Shown piece after piece: positions 16,262 through 24,153 of a stretch of 64,000 nt of DNA (position 1 is the stretch's first letter; each line of letters opens with the position of its first letter). The translations under genes and the position numbers were made by a program. Below the pieces are notes generated by a model. That model was given only the letters and a program-made list of their open reading frames with translations, was not told the origin of the DNA and ran no database searches. The DNA is from Micromonospora cremea (GTDB lineage Bacteria; Actinomycetota; Actinomycetes; Mycobacteriales; Micromonosporaceae). Location of the stretch: NCBI RefSeq assembly GCF_900143515.1, contig NZ_FSQT01000002.1, positions 620,001 through 684,000 of the forward strand, read 5' to 3'.

Positions 16262-17682
16262 GAACCCTCCCTCGACCGGTCCGCCTCGGCGCCACCGCCG
16301 GGAATCAGCCCGGCCAGCTCCAGCAGCAGTGCCTTCACCTCGGTGGCCGCGATCCGCTCCCGGGCGGCGGCCGGGTCGGAACAGAGCAGCACCGGGGCGT
16401 CCGCCGGGTCGTCCGGCAGCCGACCGTGCGACCCGCGTACCGCCCGCGCCCCGGCGTCCAGGCCGACCGCGCTCATCAGGTAACGCATGCCCAGCTTCTT
16501 GCGGGCCAGCGCGATGCCCGCCCGACGCTTCGCCGCACCCGGCGCGGCCGGATCGAAGAACAGCTCGGCCGGGTCGTAGCCCGGCTTCCGGTGAATCTCC
16601 ACCAGCCGGGCGAAGTCCGGTGCGCGGGCGTCGTCCAGCCAGTAGTAGTAGGTGAACCAGGCGTCCGGCTCGGCCACCAGCACCAGCTCACCGGCGCGCG
16701 GATGATCCAGCCCGTGCGCGGCCTTGCCCTCGGCGTCGAGCACCTCGGCCACTCCGGGCAGCCCGGCGCAGAGCTTCGCCACCGTCGGCACGTCGGCCGG
16801 GTCCCGCACGTAGACGTGCGCGATCTGGTGGTCGGCGACCGCGAACGCCCGGGACGTCCACGGGTCGAGGTACTCCATGCCGGCCTGGGTGTGCACCCGC
16901 AGCAGCCCCTCGGCGCGCAACAGCCGGTTGACGTCCACCGGCCGGGACACGTCGGTGATGCCGTACTCGGAGAGCACCACGACGGTGGCGTCGCGGGCCC
17001 GGGCGGCGTCCAGGAGCGGCCCGAGCACCGTGTCGAGTTCGGCCGCCGCGGCCGCCGCCTGGGCGGAGGACGGGCCGTACCGTTGCAGGTCGTAGTCCAG
17101 GTGCGGGACGTAGACCAGGGTCAGGTCGGGCGACACGGCGGCCAGGATCTGCTCGGCCGCCTGGCAGATCCACCGCGACGAGGGCAGCCCGGCTGTCGGC
17201 CCCCAGTAGGTGAACAGCGGGAAGGTGCCCAGCCGCCCGGTGAGCGCGTCGTGCAGCTCCGGCGGGTCGGTGTAGCAGTCCGGCTCCTTGCGCCCGTCGG
17301 CGTAGTACACGGGCCGTGGAGTGACCGTCCAGTCGACGTCCGCGCCCATCGCGTACCACCAGCAGACGTTGGCGACGGTGTAGCCGGGCTCGGCCCGGCG
17401 GGCCGCCTGCCAGAGCTTCTCCCCGCCGACCAGCGCGTTGTGCTGCCGCCACAGCAGCACCTCACCCAGCTCCCGGAAGTACCAGCCGTTGCCGACGATC
17501 CCGTGTCCGCTCGGCGGCTCGCCGGTGAGGAAGGTGGACTGCACCGAGCAGGTCACCGCGGGCAGCACGGTGCCGAGCTCGGCCCGGAAGCCGCCGTCGG
17601 CGACCCCCCGCAGCCGGGGCATGTGCGCCAGCAGCCGCGGGGTCAACCCGACCACGTCGAGCACCACGAGTCGCCGGCTCAT
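16258..17682 (-). CDS. Alkaline phosphatase superfamily / nucleotide pyrophosphatase-like protein (EboF-like)
   Basis: A 474-residue cytoplasmic protein with no signal peptide. The N-terminal 'VLDVVGLTPRLL' strand supplies the first metal aspartate, and 'PAVTCSVQSTFLTG' holds the Thr/Ser nucleophile region. 'VYVPHLDYDLQRYG' and 'VVVLSEYGITDVSRPVD' are the later metal-binding segments typical of nucleotide pyrophosphatase/phosphodiesterases. In ebo clusters this family is called EboF. It overlaps its neighbours by four bases on both sides (ATGA), which indicates translational coupling. The substrate is unknown; a phosphodiester or phosphate on the cluster's product is a reasonable guess. Confidence 0.85.
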   Translation of the reverse strand: MSRRLVVLDVVGLTPRLLAHMPRLRGVADGGFRAELGTVLPAVTCSVQSTFLTGEPPSGHGIVGNGWYFRELGEVLLWRQHNALVGGEKLWQAARRAEPGYTVANVCWWYAMGADVDWTVTPRPVYYADGRKEPDCYTDPPELHDALTGRLGTFPLFTYWGPTAGLPSSRWICQAAEQILAAVSPDLTLVYVPHLDYDLQRYGPSSAQAAAAAAELDTVLGPLLDAARARDATVVVLSEYGITDVSRPVDVNRLLRAEGLLRVHTQAGMEYLDPWTSRAFAVADHQIAHVYVRDPADVPTVAKLCAGLPGVAEVLDAEGKAAHGLDHPRAGELVLVAEPDAWFTYYYWLDDARAPDFARLVEIHRKPGYDPAELFFDPAAPGAAKRRAGIALARKKLGMRYLMSAVGLDAGARAVRGSHGRLPDDPADAPVLLCSDPAAARERIAATEVKALLLELAGLIPGGGAEADRSREGS

Positions 17683-18884
17683 CGCGACACCCCCGCCGTG
17701 GCCGTCGTGGTCAGCTCCGGGGTCAGGCCCAGACCGACCAGCTCGTCGCGGGCGAAGGCCAGCTCGGCGGCGATGCCGGCGGCCAGCTCCGCGTCGGTGC
17801 CCGGCCGCCGCGCGGCCGGCAGCACCCCCCAGGTGTACGTCTCCACGTCGAGGTGGTCGCAGCCGGCGGCGGGGCCGGCGTAGAGCGCGGCCAGCGCGGC
17901 GCGCAGCACCGGCAGGGTGGACCCGAGTGGTTCCTCGGGTGGGGCGTGCAGCGGCACGTGGTAGTGCACCCGCCACGGCCCGGGCAGCGCCGCGTCGAGC
18001 GCCTCGTCGAGGTCGTCGGCGGCGTACGCCGGGTCGGCCGGGTCGGCCCCGCCGGCGCAGCCGGCACCCCGGGTCTGGTGCAGGAAGCGCGGCTCCACCC
18101 ACCGGCGCAGCGCTTCGGCGCCGCCGGCCGGGTCGGCCGCCTCGACGGCGGCGGAGACCTGCACCTTGACCACCGGCAGGCCGGCCGCCCGCAGCCGGTC
18201 CAGCGCCACCGCCGGCTCCTCCCAGGCACAGGCCAGGTGGGCCAGGTCGAGGCAGACGCCCAGCCGCTCGGTGTCCATCCCGGACAGCAGCGCGGCGGCC
18301 TGACCGGTGCTCTCCACCACGCAGCCGGGCTCCGGCTCGAAGGCGACCCGCACCTGGCGGCCGGTGTCCCGCTGGACCGCGGCCAGGCCGGCCGCGAGCT
18401 GGTCCAGCCGGCGGCGGGCCGCGTCGGCCCGATCGGTGTCCCACGGTTGGCGCCAGGCCAGCGGCAGGGTGGAGATCGAGCCCCGGGCGGCGTCGTCGGG
18501 CAGCAGGTCGGCGAGCACCCGGGCCAGGTTCAGGGTGTACGTCAGTCGCTGCTCGGTGGTCCAGTCCGGCCGGTAGACCTCATGCTTGACCACCGGTGCC
18601 TGGAAGGCGGCGTACGGGAAGCCGTTGAGGGTGACCACCTCCAGGCCACGCGCGTCCAGTTCGGTGCGCAGCCGGCGGCGCAGCGCCGGGTCGGCGGCCA
18701 GTTCGGCGGCGACCGGGGCGGCCAGCCACAGGCCGAGCCCGAGCAGGTCGCTGCCGAGCGCCGCGCGTACCGGCACGGCGTAGGTGTCCAGTTGGGCGAG
18801 GATGCCGGCGAGATCCTCGGCGGGGTGCACGTTGGTGCAGTAGCCGAGGTGCACGGTGTCGCCGCCGGCGTGCCGCAGCCGCAT
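17679..18884 (-). CDS. eboE: Metabolite traffic protein EboE (TIM-barrel)
   Basis: A 401-residue xylose-isomerase-like TIM barrel of the EboE type. The N-terminus 'GYCTNVHPAEDLAGIL' is characteristic, followed by 'EVVTLNGFPYAAFQ', 'VAFEPEPGCVVES', 'GVCLDLAHLACAWEE' and 'HYHVPLHA', which carry the expected metal-binding acids and histidines. In cyanobacteria the ebo genes are needed to deliver a scytonemin precursor to the periplasm; the enzymatic role of EboE is not established. ATG at 18884 shares one base with the stop of the TatD gene, and the stop overlaps the next start. Confidence 0.88.
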   Translation of the reverse strand: MRLRHAGGDTVHLGYCTNVHPAEDLAGILAQLDTYAVPVRAALGSDLLGLGLWLAAPVAAELAADPALRRRLRTELDARGLEVVTLNGFPYAAFQAPVVKHEVYRPDWTTEQRLTYTLNLARVLADLLPDDAARGSISTLPLAWRQPWDTDRADAARRRLDQLAAGLAAVQRDTGRQVRVAFEPEPGCVVESTGQAAALLSGMDTERLGVCLDLAHLACAWEEPAVALDRLRAAGLPVVKVQVSAAVEAADPAGGAEALRRWVEPRFLHQTRGAGCAGGADPADPAYAADDLDEALDAALPGPWRVHYHVPLHAPPEEPLGSTLPVLRAALAALYAGPAAGCDHLDVETYTWGVLPAARRPGTDAELAAGIAAELAFARDELVGLGLTPELTTTATAGVSR

Positions 18885-19738
18885 CAGCTGCCGCCACGCA
18901 GGATCGAGTTGCCGGTCTCCGGGTCGACGGCCGCGAGTTCCAGGTCGGTCAGGTCGAGCCGGCCGGACTGCCCGTAGAACTGCACCGGGTTGCGCCACAG
19001 CACCTGGTCGACGTCGTCGTCGGTGAATCCGGCCAGCAGCATCGCCTCGCCGGTGGCGCGGGTCAGCAGCGGGTCCGAGCGCCCCCAGTCGGCGGCCGAG
19101 TTGACCAGCATCCGTTCCGTCCCGTACTCCCGCAGCAGCTCCACCATGCGTGGCGGTGACATCTTGGTGTCCGGGTAGATGGAGAACCCCAGCCAGCAGC
19201 CGGTGTCCCGGACCAGCTTGACGGTCACCTCGTTGAGGTGGTCGACGACCACCCGGCCCGGGTCGATGCCGGATTCGGTGACCACGGCGAGGGTGCGCTC
19301 GACACCGCGGGCCTTGTCCCGGTGCGGGGTGTGCACCAGCGCCGGCAGGTCGTACGCCACGGCCAGCGCGAGCTGTGCGGCGAACGCCTCGTCCTCCTCC
19401 GGTGTCATCGAGTCGTACCCGATCTCGCCGACCGCGACCACCGCGTCCTTGTCCAGGTAGCGCGGCAGCAGGTCGAGCACCGGCCGGCAGCGGGCGTCGT
19501 TCGCCTCCTTGGGGTTCAGCGCCACGGTGGCGTGGTGCCGCACCCCGAACTGCCCGGCCCGGAACGGCTCCCAGCCGATCAGGGAGTCGAAGTAGTCGGC
19601 GAACGAGGCGGCGCTGGTGCGGGGCTGGCCCAGCCAGAACGCAGGCTCCACCACGGCCCGGACGCCGGCGGCGGCCATCCGTTCGTAGTCGTCGGTGGTG
19701 CGTGAGGTCATGTGGATGTGCGGGTCGAAGATGCGCAT
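18884..19738 (-). CDS. TatD family metal-dependent hydrolase (EboB-like)
   Basis: A 284-residue amidohydrolase-fold protein. 'FDPHIHMTS' at the N-terminus holds the HxH metal pair, 'VAVGEIGYD' the bridging glutamate, 'ALVHTPHRDK' and 'VVDHLNE' further histidines, and 'LVNSAADWG' the final aspartate. TatD-type proteins with this arrangement are the EboB component of ebo clusters. GTG at 19741 and ATG at 19738 are adjacent; ATG was chosen because its A is shared with the EboA stop (TGATG). Substrate unknown. Confidence 0.88.
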   Translation of the reverse strand: MRIFDPHIHMTSRTTDDYERMAAAGVRAVVEPAFWLGQPRTSAASFADYFDSLIGWEPFRAGQFGVRHHATVALNPKEANDARCRPVLDLLPRYLDKDAVVAVGEIGYDSMTPEEDEAFAAQLALAVAYDLPALVHTPHRDKARGVERTLAVVTESGIDPGRVVVDHLNEVTVKLVRDTGCWLGFSIYPDTKMSPPRMVELLREYGTERMLVNSAADWGRSDPLLTRATGEAMLLAGFTDDDVDQVLWRNPVQFYGQSGRLDLTDLELAAVDPETGNSILRGGS

Positions 19739-20376
19739 CACGCCTCCGTGGGGGTGGGACGGTCGACGGTGCCGGTTCCTCCGCTGTGCGCGGTGAGCCG
19801 GTCGAGCAGGTCGGTGGCGTCGGCGGGCAGCTCCCGGCCGGCGGCGTGCCGCTCGGCGGCCAGCGCGGCCAGCATCGCGGCCAGCTCACCGTCGGCGCGG
19901 GCGTCCAGGTCGGCCACAGCGGCCAGCGGCACGCCGGAGAACACGCACTTGAGCACCGCCTGCCGCCACGCCGCCGGGTCGAGGTGCCGGGCGTACGGGC
20001 CGAGCGCGGCGGCGACCAGTCGGGTGTCGTTGGTCCGGATCGCGTCGTGCAGCAACGGCACCCCGGCGGCCCCGATCGGCAGCAGCGGCAGGGCTCGCAG
20101 CACCGCCCGCCGCTCGGCCGCGTCGCCGTGCCGGTAGAGCGTGCCGGCGTGCTCGGCGTGGTCAGCGGGCAGCGCGGTGAGCAGCAGCACCCGGGCCGCG
20201 TCGTCGGCCGTCCAGCCCGGTGCGTCGGGCAGTGCGGCCCGGCCGCAGCGCCGGCCGGCGGCCGGGAAGAGCCGGGCGATCGCGCCGGGCTCTGCCGCGA
20301 CCCGGCGCAGCGCCGTGTCCAGCCAGCCGGGATCGGGTACGCCCCGCAGCGCGGCCCGTAGTGAATCCGGTGTCAT
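19738..20376 (-). CDS. eboA: EboA family metabolite traffic protein
   Basis: A 212-residue, mostly helical, HEAT-like protein of the EboA family. Recognisable stretches are 'GWTADDAARVLLLTALP', 'RHGDAAERRAVLRALPLLP', 'LLHDAIRTNDTRLVAAALGPYA' followed by 'LDPAAWRQAVLKCVFSGVPL', which is the most conserved part. The family has no known activity and defines ebo operons. ATG 20376 has a GGAGGA site. It begins just downstream of an inverted repeat that also covers the end of the preceding gene. Confidence 0.87.
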   Translation of the reverse strand: MTPDSLRAALRGVPDPGWLDTALRRVAAEPGAIARLFPAAGRRCGRAALPDAPGWTADDAARVLLLTALPADHAEHAGTLYRHGDAAERRAVLRALPLLPIGAAGVPLLHDAIRTNDTRLVAAALGPYARHLDPAAWRQAVLKCVFSGVPLAAVADLDARADGELAAMLAALAAERHAAGRELPADATDLLDRLTAHSGGTGTVDRPTPTEA

Positions 20377-20407
20377 CCCGTCTCCTCCCTCGTGCTGCTC
20401 CGCAGGC

Positions 20408-20520
20408 ACCCCAGGCGCGCCCTTTGCTCTGCTTCACTCCACGCGACGGCCACTGTCCGGATATCGGACGGCCGCTGTTGCGTCCGTTGAAGCAGGGCAA
20501 AGGGCGTCTCGGGGCACCTC
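20408..20520. repeat. Imperfect palindromic repeat overlapping a gene end
   Basis: Imperfect inverted repeat centred near 20462 (core GATATC). Outer arms such as CGCCCTTTGCTCTGCTTCA (left) have near-exact counterparts on the right near 20490-20506. It fills the space between EboA and the preceding TIM-barrel gene and encodes the last ~25 residues of that gene. It has the look of a small non-autonomous mobile repeat; other copies cannot be checked here. Confidence 0.65.
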
Positions 20521-21453
20521 GTGCGCGCTGCGCCGGTCAGTCGCCGTCGTGATCGCGGTGGTGCTCCGGGCCGCCGCCGTCGCGACGGCGGCGCGCAGGA
20601 ACTCGATCGACCGGGCGGCCACGGCGGGCGCGGCATGCGAGTCCCGGGGCAGCTCGACGGCGACCAGCCCGCGGTAGCCGGCCTGCGCCAGGGCCGCCAG
20701 CACCGGCGGGAAGTCGATCTCGCCGGAGCCGAACTCCAGGTGCTCGTGCACGCCCCGGCGCATGTCGTCGATCTGCACGTTGACCAGGTGCCCGGCCACC
20801 TCGGCGACGCACTGCGGCACCGGCCACGGCTCCAGGCAGCGGCAGTGCCCGATGTCGAGGGTGATGCCGAAGCGGCCGGGGTCTCCGAGCGCCGCGCGCA
20901 ACCGGCGCCAGCCGGCGATGTCCTCGACCAGCATCCCCGGCTCCGGTTCGAAGCCGAGGGTGACACCGGCGGCGTCGGCGGCGTCGACCACGGTGGCGCA
21001 GCCGGCCACCAGCCGGTCCCAGGCGGTCTGCGCCGGCACGGCGTCGGGGCGGACGCCAGCCCAGAAGGAGACCGCCTCCGCGCCCAGGTCGGCGCCGATC
21101 CGGACGGCCCGGCGCAGGAACTCGATCCGCCGGGTCGGGTCGTCGTGCAGCAGCGTCGGTGCGTGCTTGTGCCACGGGTCGAGCAGGTAGCGGGCTCCGG
21201 TCTCGATCACCACCGCGAGGCCCAGCGCGCTCAGCCGCCGGCCCACCACCGCGATCCGGCGGGACAGACCGGGGGCGAACGGGTCGAGGTGGTCGTGGTC
21301 GAGCGTGAGCGCCACCCCGACGTAGCCGAGGTCGGCGAGGACCGCGAGCGCGTCATCGAGCCGGTGGTTGGCGAAGCCGTTGGTGCCGTACCCGAGGCGC
21401 AGCGTCCGTGGGTCGGCGACCGGCGGTGCGGCGCGGGGCTGGGGGGCGGTCAT
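20434..21453 (-). CDS. Sugar phosphate isomerase/epimerase-like TIM barrel in ebo operon
   Basis: A 339-residue TIM barrel: 'GYGTNGFANHRLDDALAVL' opens the barrel, 'VVIETGARYLLDP', 'GFEPEPGMLVED', 'GITLDIGHCRCLEP', 'VNVQIDDMRRGVHEH' and 'VAVELPRDSH' carry likely metal ligands. It is distinct from EboE but of the same superfamily. The C-terminal ~25 residues after 'HEVPRDALCP' are encoded by an inverted repeat and probably are not native. ATG at 21453 overlaps the stop of the prenyltransferase gene by four bases. Confidence 0.86.
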   Translation of the reverse strand: MTAPQPRAAPPVADPRTLRLGYGTNGFANHRLDDALAVLADLGYVGVALTLDHDHLDPFAPGLSRRIAVVGRRLSALGLAVVIETGARYLLDPWHKHAPTLLHDDPTRRIEFLRRAVRIGADLGAEAVSFWAGVRPDAVPAQTAWDRLVAGCATVVDAADAAGVTLGFEPEPGMLVEDIAGWRRLRAALGDPGRFGITLDIGHCRCLEPWPVPQCVAEVAGHLVNVQIDDMRRGVHEHLEFGSGEIDFPPVLAALAQAGYRGLVAVELPRDSHAAPAVAARSIEFLRAAVATAAARSTTAITTATDRRSAHEVPRDALCPASTDATAAVRYPDSGRRVE

Positions 21454-22382
21454 GTCGGGGAGACCTTCCGGGCCAGCCGCCGGCCCAGCGGCGCCGCCGC
21501 CGCGACGGCCAGCCCGAGCAGGCCGGCTCCGCCGCGCGCGGTGAGCGCTCCCTGCAGGGCGGGCAGTCCGGTGATCCCGGCGCCGACCGCGGCGCGTACC
21601 CGCCCGGCCGACGGGTCCCGGACCACCTGGGCCTGTGCCGCGCCGTAGCGGGCGGCGTACCAGCCGGACAGTATCGCGGGCAGCGCGGCGGCGAGCCCGA
21701 GCGACCGGGCCCGGCCGCCGCCCACACCGGCCCGGTCGTCGGCCGGGCTCCGCCCGGCGCGCCGGGCGGCGGCGCCGGGGGCTGCGACGGCGGCGCTGGC
21801 CGCGACCAGTGCGGTGCCGGCCAGCGTGCGCAGTGGCAGGGCCGCGTCGGCGCCGGTGACCTCGCGGCGGGACAGCGCGGTGACCGTCCAGGTGTGCGCG
21901 GCGACGGTCGCCGCCGCCGGCAGCGCCCGGGTCAGCCGACCGCCGGACGCGCCGAGCAGCACGTCCAGCCCGCGGCAGGCGGCCATCACGGCGGGCCCGG
22001 CGGCCGTGTTCTTGGCCAGCAGGTCGTACCCCCAGATGCTGGCCGCCAGCGGCACGGCGAGCGCGGCGGCGCGGCGACCGCCCACGGCGACGGCCAGGCC
22101 CAGGCCGGCGGCGGTGAGGCCGGCCGCGAGACCAACCGCGGCGGCCGGAGTGACGCGGCCGCTGGGGATGGGCCGCTCGGGCCGCTCGACGGCGTCCAGC
22201 CGCCGGTCGGCCCAGTCGTTGGCGGCCATGCCGGCCCAGTAGAGCAGCACCGAGGCGCCGGCCAGGGCGGGGGTACGCCGGCTCAGCGCGCCGGCCGCCG
22301 CGGCGCCGGCGACCACGTCCCCGGGGACCGAGAGCGCGGCCGGCGCCCGGACCAGCTCGGCGAGGTCAGCCAACGTTGTCAT
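21450..22382 (-). CDS. UbiA-like prenyltransferase, SCO3242 type (EboC-like)
   Basis: A 310-residue integral membrane protein with about eight hydrophobic helices. The prenyl-diphosphate binding motif NDWADRRLD (NDxxDxxxD) lies at about residue 55, followed by 'ERPERPIPSGRV', both hallmarks of UbiA enzymes. It transfers an isoprenyl chain to an acceptor in the membrane. EboC of the ebo clusters is the corresponding member. Its start overlaps the end of the inositol-phosphate synthase gene by 17 bases. The isoprenoid donor is probably made by the polyprenyl synthetase at the operon's end; the acceptor is not known. Confidence 0.9.
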   Translation of the reverse strand: MTTLADLAELVRAPAALSVPGDVVAGAAAAGALSRRTPALAGASVLLYWAGMAANDWADRRLDAVERPERPIPSGRVTPAAAVGLAAGLTAAGLGLAVAVGGRRAAALAVPLAASIWGYDLLAKNTAAGPAVMAACRGLDVLLGASGGRLTRALPAAATVAAHTWTVTALSRREVTGADAALPLRTLAGTALVAASAAVAAPGAAARRAGRSPADDRAGVGGGRARSLGLAAALPAILSGWYAARYGAAQAQVVRDPSAGRVRAAVGAGITGLPALQGALTARGGAGLLGLAVAAAAPLGRRLARKVSPT

Positions 22383-23532
22383 CAGAACCGTCCCGACCGG
22401 CGTGCAGCTGACGGGTGAAGTCGACCAGCCGGGCCCACTGCTCGGCCAGCGAGTGGGTGGGCGCGCCGAGCGGGTCCTTGAAGAAGAAGCCCAGCTCGGC
22501 CAGCGGCCCGACGTGACCGGCGGCGTGCGCGGCGGCGGTGAGCCGGGCCAGGTCGAGCACCAGCGGCGCGGCCAGCGCGGAGTCGCAGCCGTGCCAGGTG
22601 AACTCCATCCGCATCCCGGTGCCGAGGAAGCCGGCGAAGGTGATCAGATCCCAGGCGGTCTTGAAGTCGCCCAGCTCCTCGACGTACTCGATCCGGGTGC
22701 CGCCCTGCGGCAGGTAGCCCAGCGTCTCGCCGAGCACCCGCTGCTTGCTCTGCACCTTGGCCGCGTTGGCGGCCGGGTCGGCGAGGGTGGCGCCGTCGCC
22801 ACCGCCCAGCAGGTTGACCCCGGACCAGGAACGCACGGCCAGGTTCCGCATCGCGAACATCGGCGCGAGCACCGACTTGACCAGGGTCTCCCCGGTCTTG
22901 CCGTCGTGCCCGGCGTACGGCAGCCGGACCTGCTCGGCCAGCGCGGTCAGCGCCGGCAGCCGCAGCCCGGTGGACGGGGTGAAGTCGACGTACGGGCAGC
23001 CGGCCAGCAGCGCCGAGTACGCGTACAGGGAGCTGGACGGCAGCACCTCGTCGGGGCCGGTGAGGGCGGCGCGCAGCGCGTCCGGATCGGCGTGCCCGGG
23101 ATGCGGTGCGGGGGCCGGTTCGGTGGCGGAGACGTTGACGACCACCACCCGGTCCAGCGCGTGCCGCTCACGGAAGGCGGTGAGGTCGCGGACCACGGCG
23201 GCGGCCCGGTCGGCCTGGGTGGCGCCGACCGGCGCGGGGCGCAGCTCCTGCTCGACGGCGGCCAGCTCGTCGGGGAGCGCGGCGACCAGCCGGCCGGGGA
23301 TGACGCCGCTGTCGGCCAGTGCCTCGGCCCGCTTGCACAGCGGGGTGGTGGCCACGTCGTGCCCGCCGAAGACCAGATCGGCGAAGGACGGCAGGGCGGG
23401 GCCGCGTAGCTCCGGCAGCTCGGTGACGCAGCCGGTCGGCCCGGCCAGGCCGGCCCGCAGCGCGAGCCCTCCGACGATGCTGGTGGTCGCGACGGAACCG
23501 CGCGCGCCCACCAACCAGACACCCGTTCGCAT
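22366..23532 (-). CDS. Inositol-3-phosphate synthase family protein
   Basis: A 388-residue protein. It has a dinucleotide-binding N-terminus (VWLVGARGSVATT) and the conserved synthase segments 'DFTPSTGLRLPAL', 'AGHDGKTGETLVKSVLAPMF', 'SWSGVNLLGGGDGATL' and 'HGCDSALAAPLVLDL'. The family turns glucose 6-phosphate into inositol phosphate by an NAD-dependent internal aldol. As first gene of the ebo-like operon it probably serves a dedicated pathway rather than mycothiol or phosphatidylinositol supply, although that is inference. GGAAGGAG precedes the ATG. It could act on a different sugar phosphate. Confidence 0.9.
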   Translation of the reverse strand: MRTGVWLVGARGSVATTSIVGGLALRAGLAGPTGCVTELPELRGPALPSFADLVFGGHDVATTPLCKRAEALADSGVIPGRLVAALPDELAAVEQELRPAPVGATQADRAAAVVRDLTAFRERHALDRVVVVNVSATEPAPAPHPGHADPDALRAALTGPDEVLPSSSLYAYSALLAGCPYVDFTPSTGLRLPALTALAEQVRLPYAGHDGKTGETLVKSVLAPMFAMRNLAVRSWSGVNLLGGGDGATLADPAANAAKVQSKQRVLGETLGYLPQGGTRIEYVEELGDFKTAWDLITFAGFLGTGMRMEFTWHGCDSALAAPLVLDLARLTAAAHAAGHVGPLAELGFFFKDPLGAPTHSLAEQWARLVDFTRQLHAGRDGSDDNVG

Positions 23533-23552
23533 GGTGCTCCTTCCCGTCCAGG

Positions 23553-23610
23553 AGGAACCGTCGGTGTAACTAAATATAGGAATATCAGAATATTACTCGA
23601 AAAGATACGC
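23553..23610 (-). promoter_or_regulatory. AT-rich promoter island of the ebo-like operon
   Basis: The ~45 bases 23565-23607 are strikingly AT-rich in a GC-rich setting. On the minus strand a TATATT box lies ~45 bases before the inositol-phosphate synthase start, and a dyad AATAT-TCTG-ATATT (23581-23594) lies immediately upstream of it. This is probably the operon promoter with an operator; exact transcription start not determined. Confidence 0.5.
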
Positions 23611-24153
23611 CCTTGGTGGATGGGCCCCGCCCGCCCGCCCCGCACGGGATGGCACCGGACTCCGACATCGGCGTCGGCGGCGACGACGCCGGACCGGCTC
23701 CCGGCACGGGTGCGGGCAGACGGGGCTGGTAGGCAGGGTCGGTCGGCGTCTCGACCCTGCCTCCCCCGCATCCGGCCAGCCGGGGCGTTGGCGCGCCCCG
23801 ACCGGACGTCTCAGGCCGCCGTGCCCAGCGGATCGTCGACCGGTGTGCGGCCCGCCGGACGTCGGCGAGCGGAAGCGGTACGGGTGGGGGCAGCGGCGGG
23901 CGGTGCCATCGGGTCCTCCGGATCGCCGAGGGTGGTGGCGGTCCTCCGGTGCGGCCGGGGAATCCCGGTCCGGTCGCACCGGACGACCGTCCTGCTCGTG
24001 CGCTACCGGGCCGTACGGCCCGGCTGCACGCCCTCCGGTGCCGACCTCGTCCCGGCCGCGGGGCGCAAACCGCGGCCGGTCCCTCGCCGGTCGGCTCCGG
24101 AAAGCCGGTCGGGCGATGGCGGCGCGAACACCACCATCGCGGATGGTCAGAGG
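23611..24153. other. Non-coding stretch between operons
   Basis: About 540 bases. Open frames here have no recognisable product and no ribosome sites. It separates the start of the ebo-like operon from the end of the sugar-transport operon (both on the minus strand). No strong terminator hairpin or repeat was seen. Confidence 0.55.

Noticed and set aside
15194..23532. A terpenoid natural-product gene cluster
   Set aside because: Polyprenyl synthetase and UbiA are present, but no cyclase, P450 or other tailoring gene; the EboA/EboE/TatD set fits an ebo-type operon better.
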